From NCBI GenBank assembly GCA_013398295.1, contig VZSF01001886.1, positions 805,816-869,815 on the forward strand: a stretch of DNA of 64,000 nt, read 5' to 3'. Each line of letters begins with the position of its first letter. The stretch's first letter is position 1. Made by a program: the position numbers and the translations under genes. The notes under the pieces were generated by a model. It was not told where the DNA came from. It did not search any database and worked only from the letters and a program-made list of their open reading frames with translations. The stretch comes from Chionis minor. Its lineage: Eukaryota; Chordata; Aves; Charadriiformes; Chionididae. Shown here piece after piece: positions 25,801 through 36,943 of this stretch.

Positions 25801-26529
25801 CCTAGCCTCAGCACACAACCTGCCACAGACTTGCCAAAAAGAGATTGCCCCATTTCCTCCCTGTAACAAGCCAATTGGATAAATCACAGTCATCTTTCAG
25901 TGTCTTACTAAAGGTCTATTAACCATGTCTGTTCTTTAACAAAAAAAGGTTTTCATCACGCTTCACCTCTGAATGAAAAATCAAAAGCACCATATTCAAT
26001 ATTGAATTGCAGAAGGCTGATCTGAATTTTAAGATTTGATCCAAAACTATCTCCTGCCTGCACGGAGCTACACGTAGCACAAACTCCTATCAACTGTACG
26101 GACACCGAATGCCACGTGGAGAAATACCCAGTGCCTAAGTGGCACTTTTGGGCGTGTATGCTTTTTTCAAATCAGACTTTTTATTTTGATTGTCGAAGGA
26201 ATTACCTTGTCACAACAGTCAGTTCTGTTTGTTTCCTTGGTGCCTACCAGCTACAACGTCAAATTCCAATAATCAAATCTACTCGGCTCCCTGGCCCCTC
26301 CTCACGCCCCCAAAAAACAAAAAGAGAGGGGAAAAAAAAAGCTTCCAGCTGACCACCCAGAAATATGTAATCTAATGGGAAAAGGTGAATCCTCTACGAC
26401 ATGCATTTTTTGGTCGGGTTGATGGGAAGCCTGAGGGTGCCAGAAAGACAGACCAAAACCCTCAACAAACGTATAAAGTGAAAAAAGCAACATCTGCCCA
26501 TGGAAAGACAGGAAAAGCAAGGTCTAATA
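22881..26529. other. Unique non-coding sequence
   Basis: No gene or repeat family recognised. Sequence at 22880-22990 has few frames and enhancer-like texture. Frames at 23385-23870 on both strands lack domains. The part 24420-25600 is AT-rich and almost free of frames longer than 62 codons. Confidence 0.5.
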
Positions 26530-28440
26530 CAGACTGACACATCATAACGAGTGTTTATGTATATTGCCAAAACCCATTGCCCTCTGAAATTTCTAAGTAA
26601 ATTTCAGATTTCGTCTCTTAATCACTTCAGCACTCTGCTCTTGTCCAAATGTCTTGTCAAAAGGCATTACCATGACTTAAAAACTTTGAGCTGAGAGGAG
26701 CTCTAGAGAAACTTAAACAACGTCTATGAAACATGGCGCTTCTCATCTTAATTTTAAAATAGATTCCACTTTCATGATACGAGGCACTATGTTCGGTGCC
26801 CTCAAAATTTACACCACCTCGCAGGGCCAGAATAAGAAAGCATGTTGAATAATTCCTCTCTTATCACTTACTACTGAAGTGTAAAGTAAATCTGCTGCTG
26901 TTCAATAAAATTCCTCCTTGAAATCGCAAGTCTCTCAGTTACTCTTTCTGTCTCGGTGGCATTGAGCATTCCAGGTCACCGCACAGGTTAAGTGAACAAC
27001 CTCACAAATGCAGAAATAACACAAACTGAGATTGTTCCAATTTCCCCACTAGCACTTTAAAAAAGAAAATAATCAGACCTACCATCTCCTTCCAGATCCG
27101 CACCCCCTGCCTTTTATTTATTTAAGATTCTGGTACTTATGGCCTCCTTAATACGACTGGCTCTCCCGCGAGCGTTCATTTCGTAGTCAACCGTTCTCAT
27201 CCGCAGCATCCCCACTCCCACCGAGCATTCCTGTCGGAAAGCGCCTTCCCTCAGAGCCAGTCAGGTCTCATCAGTTCTTGAATAAAGCTCTCTCTGATAG
27301 CAGATTTCCTGAGTTCTGACACTCGATATGGTTTTGGGTTCAGGGGTTTTTCCCCCCCCACACTTTTTTCTCCCCTCTGTACTCCAAGTAGTTCATTAAC
27401 CCTACGTAACTGCCAATTAAGAGATTTTCTCCTCAAGAAGGAACATTCTCTCTATGAAACCCATTTAATTACAGAAAAATGCATAGTGTAAATGTAACAA
27501 CCTCCTCTTCTGTTAATTCAGCTGTGGTGAATTTTGCACGCTCTATTTTATATCCTGGTTGCGGTATAAAGGAATGCTGGAAAATACTAATTTTTTTCCT
27601 TTTCTTTTTTTAATTATTTAAAATTTCCTGCAAGTTGCGTAAATCCTGACGGTTTCACTCCTTCGGGGATTATTCCCACAGAGTCCAGAAAACACGACTT
27701 TGGGAACTGTCACAGGAGTTTACTCTAAGAGCATCCGCGGCTCCCGTGGCTGCACTCACTGAACGCTTACAAATACTTCACCTTCTTCTCTCGGACACAT
27801 TCTCACAGGAAGAGGGGCTACCTGCCATTTACAGCACGGTCACCAGCTGGCCGATTGTCCAGGCTGAGTGTCCAGCACCTAAACCTAGCTCGGCCCCCTA
27901 GAGGAGGCAAACACCTTGGTACCCTGTCCCCAAGAGACATGGTCCCATCGTCCCAAAGAGACTTCCCCTGTCCATCAGCAGGTCTTCAAGAGACACAGCA
28001 AGAGAGAGGCAGAAAAAAAAAAAAAGATTCACTGATTGAAAAGGATGCGAAAATATCATTACTACATTTTAGACAACTTTGCCTATTTGGCGTAATTTGA
28101 CCAGCTGTAATGGCAGAAAGATGGGGGTTTTAGCAAAACAAAGCTAGTTTGGTCCCACAAGCATGTTCACAGCACTAAAAAGCCACTGACTTTTCAGGTT
28201 TGCTTTCCAAGTCTGATTCTCAGCTGGTATAAATTGATCATGTTACTCGGATATTCTTTTCACGTCTGCTTCGCTCTCCGTATGCGTCACCGGCATAAGG
28301 CACGGTGATGGTGGCGTTTTCTACACCACGAGTGAGCCGCCGATTGATGACATAAGATAAGCAGAGTAATTAAAACTTATATTTTGAGCTCTGAACCCTG
28401 GAAAGAAGTGTATGCAGATAACAGTTATCAGAATACAACC
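26530..28440. promoter_or_regulatory. AT-rich DNA with several conserved-element-like segments
   Basis: Three segments stand out by texture: 26530-26720, 27440-27580 (with a TTTAATTACAG word) and 28330-28440. The last has GATTGATGACAT, which resembles joined PBX/MEIS-type half-sites, followed by AGATAAG, a GATA-type word. A C-run followed by pyrimidines lies at 27350-27380 and a poly-A run near 28013-28024. No coding potential is apparent. Regulatory function is inferred. Confidence 0.27.
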
Positions 28441-30424
28441 TCTAATGAAAAAAAAATGGCACAATTTTTGAACGCATTTATTCCCAGGCAGCAGCATTCA
28501 TCGCTGTACCCTTGCACCGCATGAGGAAACACAAGGGACAGAAAACCAAAACCATACAGGAGCTTCCCAAACAGTCTTAAGTGCCACAACCTTCCTGCTA
28601 GGTGATACACGGAAAATAAACGTCCCGCTACTGCGCTGGCTGCTCGTTCCCCTAATTTTCCAGCTTTCAGTATCCATCTACAGTGAACAGTTCCTTGGGC
28701 AATGACTCCTCTTCACCGCCACCGCGTCTGCCGGCGGGTCAGGAGAACGCAAAGCGCTGCTGGGTCAGCGGGACTCCCTGGGAGACCAGCGAAGGAGCCA
28801 CCAGCCCTGCCCGGCTGCTCCTCTCGGAGCCCTGGGTTCCTCCTGGAGGCGGGTTTCCCCAGAGCAATGCAGCACACAAATCACCAGGTGGCTCTATTAT
28901 GTAGCTGACATTACCAAAGCAACCCTCAGCAAGGCTCTCCTCGACTGTAAAGCGGGATTATCTGGATAAAAACACCCTGCGTCCCACGGAGACGGCGCCC
29001 TGTGGCTTACACCTTGTTGGGGACAAAAGGAAGGATCTGGAGATGCTGCTAAACCTCGGCAAAGAGATGAGAAAGGCTCAGCTGAAGGGAGCAAAGCGAA
29101 CGGCGGCAATGACTAATTGCTCGGCGCAGAATTCATCACGGTTACCAGCACACAAACTGCCTTCAGGAAATTCATTTCGGGCATCTTCCTCTTCAGAGCC
29201 TGCAGTGGGACAACTGGGATGAGAACTGACCCTTCATACAACATGAACGAGGGCACCCTGCGTTAAACAAAACGATCAGTCATACAATGTCTTCCCAGTC
29301 ATTTTACTGGCAATCGAAGCACTTTTTTTCATACTTCAGTAATGAGGTTTTAGCTCAATGCATGTGTCTAAAGACAACAATTCTCGCTGTATATTACAAG
29401 TTTAACTACCCTAAGCTGGGAGCTTCTACAAAATTATAGGCGCACATAAACAAGTTCCTATTCTTACATCCCAATTAGAAAGGAACATATTCTCAAGTAC
29501 ATTATCTCTCTCCTGCGGACCCAGTCACTAAAATTTGCAGCAGAAGCAATTGGATTTACAGCCCCAGACTACTTGGGGGATGAGCAGGGAAGTACAACCG
29601 CAAGCACCGAATGACTTCAGACCCGGCACCAGCACTAACTTGTCACGCTGTTATTCCACCCATTCTAGTCGACGCGGTGACTGTCAGCGCGCAAGGTGAA
29701 CACCTACAGAAGTCCTTACTTGGGCAGGACCTCATCAACAGTTGCAGAGCAGTTGCCATAATTAAAGTCATGGAATTTTGAAAGGACAAGATCCTGCACA
29801 GCTGAGCACTTTTTTCAGGCTGCCAAAGTCCAACTTTATACATAAGAAAAAACCACCCCTGGGTATTTTAAGACGTACGACATACAAGTCACTTGACACA
29901 CGTTAATAAGGGAAGCCACTTCCCAACAATCAGCAGGCACGCCGACATGATGCAGAAGCCACTCTCGCTATAGAAGAAACCTCCAAGGGCCAGAGATTAA
30001 ATTCTATTTGCTTTAGGTCAAAAGATCTACCTCAGTCCCCAGCGAGTGCTTGTGTACATCACAAAGCCATCGCACGATTCAGCAAAATCATCAGCCAGAG
30101 GAGAAGTCTTCACCGCTGCAATACCAGAGGGATTACAACTCAGAACTGAGACGCTTTAGCTCGGCTACGTTAAGGAAGCTCCTTCCTCATCTGCACCGGC
30201 CCGTAGCCAGACTGCGGGAACCCGATGCATGACACGGGCCCCCAGGAATTGCACCGACACCTCGCGAGGAAACGCCACGCGTGAATCTGCCATTCCGTCC
30301 CCGTCTGTGTCAAAGGGTCCCCATCAGAGCAAGCCATGAGATGCATTTCACTCATGGTCAGGAATCCCAGGGAGCTTCTTGGATCACCACCCAAGCCAGA
30401 ATTCTGCCCTAGACGTGTAAGATA
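28441..30424. other. Unique non-coding sequence
   Basis: A GC-richer stretch at 28680-29110 carries short overlapping frames on both strands. The rest is ordinary. No repeat, RNA gene or exon was recognised. Confidence 0.5.
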
Positions 30425-30605
30425 CAAAGCACTAATATTTTCTCATGTTAAAGTGATACTTTAATTGCACTGCATATTTCAATATACTCAATTTAGGTTT
30501 TAGCCAAGTTGACTGTATTTCTGGATTTCTTTGCAATATTTAGTCATTTATTATAAATTGGCATGGTTAATTCTCAAAGTTTCATTTGCATATCTTAATT
30601 TCCTT
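30425..30605. promoter_or_regulatory. AT-rich conserved-element-like block with octamer
   Basis: A compact AT-rich non-repetitive block holding an ATTTGCAT octamer word at 30584-30591, TTAATT and ATTATAAATTG words, and a TTGCAATATTTAG stretch. It is frame-poor. It resembles an enhancer-type conserved element; conservation is not testable here. Confidence 0.3.
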
Positions 30606-33039
30606 GCTTAATAGGGATGAAGAATTTGATGGGCATTTGCAGATATATGGACATTTCCATATGCAGAAGACAGGACCTGAACATCCATCGCAGATCTCGG
30701 TGCGCTACCGCAGGAACTGGTATCACAGCAGCAAAACAGAAACAAAACAACTGTCAGAAGCAAATCACCATATTAAAATTTGCACCAGCACTACCCAGAC
30801 AAGATCCAACGCTCACAGGTTTATGGGTATTAGACAATTCAGAACATGCCTTACGACAGAATTCTTCATTTTCGTATGCAAGTGTTTCCACCAGAAAAAC
30901 GCATCGGTACGTAAGCAGCGGATGGCAATTTGGATACACACGCTTTGTAAGAACATAAAATGAAAATGCACCGCGCTTGCTCTGCCCCGTAACACCTGCT
31001 AACGCTCCCATCTCAGCAGTTACAAAAATCAAACCCAGAGAAATAACCAATGATTTCCCAACCTTCACCTGAATATAAAATAGTGTTTCCTTAATTTTAC
31101 GCTGTAGTTTCTTGGATTTTTTTTTTCTTGAACAGTACGAAAAGAATGACGATCCTACCAACGAAGAGCCGTTGCAATAACTGACTTTCACAGTTCAGAA
31201 AGTACCTCGGGTTCAGCAAACCGAAGGCAGTGGCTCCCAGGACAAGCCGCCGTCTCCCCTCCCCTGCGCTTCACTTTACGTAACCTCACAGCACTCCGAA
31301 AGCTTCTGTTTCCTGATAATTTTTTCATACGCTCCATTCTTCTTGTACAAACTATTCTCATACAGGAATTTTTTCCTCCTGTGACCTGTTTGTTGTTGCG
31401 ATTTTTGGGATGTGGGTTTGGGGTTTTTCTTTTAGATTTTTGTCTTTTATTCTCAGAACATGCATATCCTCTTTGAATAACAACTTCAAAAATGAAAATT
31501 TTCCGTTAGCAATCACAGAGCATTCCATTAAAAAAGAGCCTTTAACAATATCTGTGATTAAATCAATTTGGTTTGCCCTTTTTACAATACTCCTGGAACT
31601 CTCAGAAAACATATTGCCTATATTTATTTCCGAACCAACGTTGCAAATACAAATGAAAATGAAATTACATTATATATTTCAGGAGATTAGACATGAAAGA
31701 GGCATATGTAATTAACTGTACCTAGCCAGACAGTAAATGGCAAATAATTCCATCCTGCCTTTGTGCGTAGAACTCTTGATTTTCTATTTTGTGTATTCTC
31801 CCATCAGAAATAGGAGAATATCCATGAAAAACAAGTAAGATTGCTGCTGCGCCAGAACCTAGGATTGCCTACTGGAACCGCACCTGGGGAAACAACCGAA
31901 AAAGCAGCTATTTAATCCACCCAGGAAAGACAAAGTGTTTCGAACCGTGGCTAAGTGCAGCACCAGGTAGCTGGTTAAGTCTTAAAACTAAACTCTTTAG
32001 CTGCGGCTTAAAAGCCAGCGAACAAGTTAAATGGACACTGAGCCAACACAATTCCACCAGGAATTTTCCGCCAGCAATCCACTGCAAGAACCATTATTTT
32101 AACTTATGCCACGCAACACATCGATTCGGCCCTGGGGCTCGCCCAGGCTGGCACTGACGGAGAACCGGAGTGTCACGGAAACGGCGGTGCCAGCAAAGGT
32201 GGGCGCAGGCCAGCGCGCTCCCGAACTGAACCAGGACGGAGGACGTGCAGGGACAGACGTCCTCCCTCGGGAGCCACTGCACCGCAGAGGAGGAGAGCAG
32301 GCAAAAACGGGGAGGCAAAGGAACGGAGGCAAAACCTTAGGGAAGTGGATGGAACTATTAAAAGCAGAAAAGTAAAACAAAAATGCTTGATGAATATGCT
32401 GCATCCCCTCTCCCATACAGCCACTATTTTTTATTTTTCTCCCAGAAATCCAGTTTATGGAACCGTTCAAACATGTGCTTACAATTAATAAGACCTAGAC
32501 TTGCCCTTCAGCTTTCTGATGAACATCGGTGACTTCAGAGGGGGAATAAAGCAGCATCATCCTTCTGTGACAAAAATTCCCTACGTAACTTCACTCTTTT
32601 CTTGTAATTTTGATTACTCCTCTGTTACGAGCCCAATGCTGGAAGTGCAGAGCACTTCAAGCGATACAAAAATGCTGGTAATCACCAAAAATGTCAACAC
32701 ATTTTTAACCAATGCTTGGCACACTTTTCGGGATTTCCTTCACGTTCCATATTGAACGTTGAGTTTGGTAACTAACGGCACAGAATCGAGACCAGCAGGT
32801 AAAGGGAGTGGAGACACTGGAGATGTCATGCCTCCTGTACATTACTATGTATCGTAGAGCAGTAATGTATTTAACTTGCTGATAAAAATGATTTAGAAAG
32901 GAGGAATGACTAAGACACCACTGACTATTCCAAATGCTGTTCCTCACCCCGACGGGGCAGGATCAGACGGACGGCTCTGCAGGCATCTCCGTAAGACAGC
33001 CAAAAAAATCCAGTCACCTCGGCGGCCAAGAGACATTAC
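30606..33039. other. Unique non-coding sequence with G/T-rich tract
   Basis: Frames at 30586-30963 (+) and 30754-31191 (-) overlap and have no domains. A G/T-rich low-complexity tract occupies 31386-31440. An eight-pair hairpin lies at 31794-31820 (tattctcc/ggagaata, 11-base loop). GC-rich sequence at 32100-32330 carries overlapping frames on both strands. No gene is recognised. Confidence 0.45.
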
Positions 33040-33240
33040 AGCAGATCTGTGCTATAAATCAAATGAATTTGAGTCTTCAGATATTTTTATTTTAATAACT
33101 TTGCCAGCAGTGTCTTCTTTTGAAATTAATATATCTGCTCCAGCGGTTTTCAGTTTTCCTTGTAAAATAATGACAGCTAATAGGAAAGCACTGTCATGTA
33201 TTCCGACTAAAGGTAATGTATATGTGACAGCTGTGTGATC
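33040..33240. promoter_or_regulatory. Conserved-element-like block with repeated TGACAG cores
   Basis: This AT-rich unique block has three TGACAG cores within 60 bases: 33171-33176 and 33225-33230 in forward orientation, both followed by CT, and the reverse complement CTGTCA at 33191-33196. TGACAG is the binding core of MEIS/PREP/TGIF-class homeodomain proteins. Clustered sites in non-repetitive DNA suggest an enhancer. No conservation data are available. Confidence 0.35.
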
Positions 33241-33349
33241 ATCAGGAGGAAAGCAGTTCCAAAAGACAAAAGGAATAATTAAAATGAGCCTGCAGTCCTC
33301 GCTTCAGATTTAACTGTTTAAATGTTTTAATTTGGAAGAACAATGGCTC

Positions 33350-33780
33350 CTGGAAGCTCCTTCGCAGCCCGTGCCGACAGGCTGCCAGTCCCACCCCGCG
33401 CTCCGTACGGGCTGCGCACGCCCGGGCACCACGCGGCGGGATGTGCCGGAGGATGCTTCCCAGGGCCGGCAGCGCTCTCCAGCCTCTACTCCAGCGACGA
33501 GGGATCCTTGGCACTAGAGCCAAGGACAGGAAGGCAGCGAGGCGGGATCACGCGCGTGTGCTCCAGCACACCCCGAACGTGCTGCGTGTCACCAACTCGC
33601 CCGGGGACGGGCGCCGCCTCCGTGCCCGCGGGACACGCAGCCCCTCCGCTGCTGCCGCCCTCCACGTTCCGTCGGAAAGCTGCCACCGAACGCATCCGGA
33701 CCCCACGGCGCCGGGAAAGGCACGGGGACGTGACTCCGTTCACCGAGAAGTCAGGTGCCCATCAGGGGCCAAACATCGGC
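33350..33780. promoter_or_regulatory. CpG island with strong CpG enrichment
   Basis: By manual count roughly 50 CpG lie in 420 bases with GC near 66 percent, giving an observed/expected ratio near or above 1. The edges are sharp: AT-rich sequence ends at about 33345 and resumes after 33850. It is among the densest CpG clusters in the window and would normally predict a promoter or unmethylated regulatory region. The longest frame in the window (33343-34215, 290 codons, +) begins at its left edge, but its product has no domain I recognise and frames on other phases also stay open. Confidence 0.65.
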
Positions 33781-36700
33781 AACTCCAGCCAGACGAGCGC
33801 TCTTCACCACAACACCGGGCTCTGCTCAGGAGCATCAACGGCTTCTGGAAGTTTGATTTTAACACAGAAAGCTGAATTCTCCTTTCTGTGGAAGATCCTG
33901 CCTGGAAACAATTTGGTTTATCTAGGTAAACAAAGCATTTTAATGAAAAGAACTTTCTCTTTGCCCAGACAGCTGCGGGACAAGGTGGAAAGGGAAAAGG
34001 GTCCCTTTTGTAGAGAGCGGCTTCCAACGCGACGCAGCATCCGCCTGCGCTCCCCTACTCTCCCTCTGGAGTGGGGATTGTCCTCCCGCCGAAGCGAGTG
34101 GCTTTGGAGCCAGGCAGGCAGCAACAGGCTGCAGATTAAGAGATTCCGCGTGTTCTCTCTCTCTGTTGAGACACACGTAATGAAACAGCAGCAGAACGAC
34201 AAGTATTTGCAGTAAAGCCAAAACTCCCAAGTCTCCATCACAAAACAAAACCACGCGCGTGCCTGAAGCGTTTTCTACCCAACTACACACGTGGGATGGG
34301 TTCCCGTCCGCGGGCACGTGCTGACAGATCCCACCACCCCGTCAGAAAGACGGAAAAAAGGCCATGGAAGACAGACGGCTCCGTCGCATTTCAGTGGCCT
34401 GACTGTCACTGCAAGCGTGGTGGCTCCAGACGTTTCCCAATCCTGCTTTCCCTTCTCCTCCGCTCGCATCCTTTTGTGACAATGCAAAAAAAACCAGAAC
34501 GCCACAGGTTTTTAGTAGAGCAGATGTTTATTAGCAAAAGGTCAAGCATTCAAAGAAAGATTGAACCTCCGGACAGCAAGGCAACGCATCACCTGGCCGA
34601 AACAAAATAAAATGTTTAACATCGCTGAACTGCCTTGAACCACGCAGCAAAAAGGGATTCTTTTTTTTCTTTTTAGATTATATGGTTCCTAAAAGAAAAC
34701 ACTGCTGTAAATACTCCCTTTAAATAACCACGTTTTGATTTGACAGATTTACTGGTGACTAAAATAAATCCATCGCAGCAATGTAATAAGGGGAAATACC
34801 AATCAAAGTATTTTCCCGTGATTTGGGATTTTGGCTTCATTTAGCCATTTTTATTTTTCTAGTGTCTGAATTATTTATTTCTTCTCCCCCTTCAGGGTAC
34901 ACACATCATGCTTCAAAAACAGCAGGAATAGCAAAACCGGTGTTGTTTGTTTGTTTGTTTGTTTCTCACTCAGCTGATGGAGAAGCAGGGCCAGGCGGCG
35001 CACAGCCCTGCAGAGCGTTCTCCAGCGGAGACGGAGCGGACAACCCCGAGGAAGAGGAAGTGCTGACGAGTGAGGAGCAGGGCCCGGCCGAGCCTCCAGA
35101 GCACCTCCCGTGGGGCACCAGTGCTCCCGGGGGGCCACCACCCACCTCCAAGAGGACCCTTGACACCGGCACCGAGGCCAAACCTGCAGGACACCCGTCA
35201 ATGCTGCGGCCGGGTTCTCCAGGAGCCCCAGGCTCCTCCAAAACCTGTTTGCCACTTTTCTCTTCTATTTTCCAAGCAGAAAAAGAGGTAATTCCAAGAC
35301 CAGGAACACCCCTCCCTTGTAGCTTGCCGTACCATCAAGGTTTCCTTCTGGAGACCTGGTCCGTCACGCTGCAAGACGTTGGAAGGGGCCTTTGACCAAC
35401 ACACTGCCTTGTACGAGCTTCTGCGGATGCTGCTGTGCTCGTGAACAACAAAAAGATCATAAGAGCATTAGAGCTAAACAGTGAAACTGCACTTCAACGG
35501 GTTAAGATCTCCCCAAGAATATTTTTGTAGTAAATGATTTTATTTCTCTGGTTTTCCACGTATATTGATCAATTCTCCGGCAAGCATTTGCCTCTGCGTA
35601 CTGCAGAGGAGAGCTCACTCCAAAAAACATTCTCAAGATGTTATTGAAATACAGATACACGAATCCGCAATAAATTTTGCATAGGGGGTGATATACAGCA
35701 ATCAGAAGACAGCATCAATGGGAAGCCAAGTTCCTCTGACTCCAAGCGTGCCACTTCGCAACTTCTCAAGTGTTTGATAAAATATAAAATCTTGCAAAGA
35801 GTACTCTACGCATATAGCATTTTCCTTTTACAGTAAAATGCATCTTATTGATTTATAACATACTTTCAAGGAGAACAAAACATAGTCTATAAAACTAAAA
35901 TTTAGGAGAAAGCGTGACTGCCTGTTGTAAAGGGAAGCCTGGATCATTAGCGAGGGGGCACACGTCCTCCTCATTTCTGATAGACAAGTTACCTTCTGCC
36001 ACTGTTTAGCGCACATAAGTAGGAAATAAGACAAAAAATGCAACTATAAACATAAAAAATAATCAGTGCTTCTAACGTAATGCATAATTTAAGCAAAGTT
36101 GTTATTTAAGAAATTGAAAGCTGCATTTGTTAAAAGTACTAGAGAATAGGATCTGAGCCTTAAATAGGCATATGAATAAACCAAGTTGTTTGCGCTTCAG
36201 TTAAAACTGAAATTCTTTAATAATTTACCAACTTTCAGGGGACTGTAATCAAGACAGTCCATATGTTCAGAACAATATTGCTGCTGGTTTTCTTCCCTTA
36301 ACATTAACTTCTATTTCAGTAATTTTTTGTTTACAAAGTGTTTTACCAAGACAAAGTGCGAGGAGTCACTCACAGCAGGGTATGGGGGAAACCATTTTCA
36401 TTCTTGTTACTCCATCAAAGCAATGGTTAATTTTGTGCAAAACAACAAAATCCTCCCTACCTCAGGAAGATGAGACCTGTGCTGATGTTATTCAAGCCTA
36501 CCTGGGAACCACGTTTATTCTCATGATAGCAGAAAAAATTCTGCCACCATGTTTAGCAAATCAGTACAAGAGAAAGTGGCTTTTGCAATAAAACATCCCA
36601 GAGCGACACCAAAGAGAGTCCGTGGATAAAACAGCTCTGTTACTCATTTTCTAAGGAAAGTTCACGTCAGCTTACGACTGTGGTGGAAAGGACTAGCAAA

Positions 36701-36900
36701 ATAATTACAAGTGAGAGACAGTCACACTTTACGGCTCAAAGACACGAAACACATCATCCATAAAAGTCTTGCCCCGTTATTGCTGTACATGTAAACCTCA
36801 CATTGAAGACTTCCTGTAGGAAGTGTTTAGCCAGTGCAGGTCAAGACCTGCCAAGTGCAGCTCCTGAATTTGCAGAGATTTTGGTGTGTACATACCTGAC
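33781..36900. other. Unique non-coding sequence with GC-rich patch
   Basis: The GC-rich patch 34980-35260 carries frames on both strands. The + frame 34823-35395 starts with a hydrophobic stretch that looks like a signal peptide but continues as low-complexity Pro/Gly/Glu-rich sequence. A (GTTT)n microsatellite is at 34944-34964. AT-rich, frame-poor DNA lies at 34610-34870 and 35450-36380. A seven-pair hairpin (ggactgt/acagtcc) lies at 36240-36260. No gene is recognised. Confidence 0.45.
34944..34964. repeat. (GTTT)n microsatellite
   Basis: Five consecutive GTTT-type units. A simple tandem repeat. Confidence 0.88.
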
Positions 36901-36911
36901 TGGGAGTGCTT

Positions 36912-36943
36912 TTAATATATAATATTAATATATAATATTAATA
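36912..36943. repeat. AT-only tandem repeat, period 13
   Basis: The unit TAATATATAATAT repeats at 36913 and 36926 and starts again at 36939, about 2.4 copies made only of A and T. Confidence 0.85.

Noticed and set aside
34823..35395. 190-codon + frame with a signal-peptide-like start
   Set aside because: Only the first 25 or so residues look like a signal peptide; they come from T-rich AT-rich DNA including a GTTT microsatellite nearby, and the remainder is low-complexity.
35370..35400. Short phrase resembling the CR1 3' end (ttggaaggggcctttgacc)
   Set aside because: The flanking CR1 phrases that should follow on the right are absent, so a chance match is likely.
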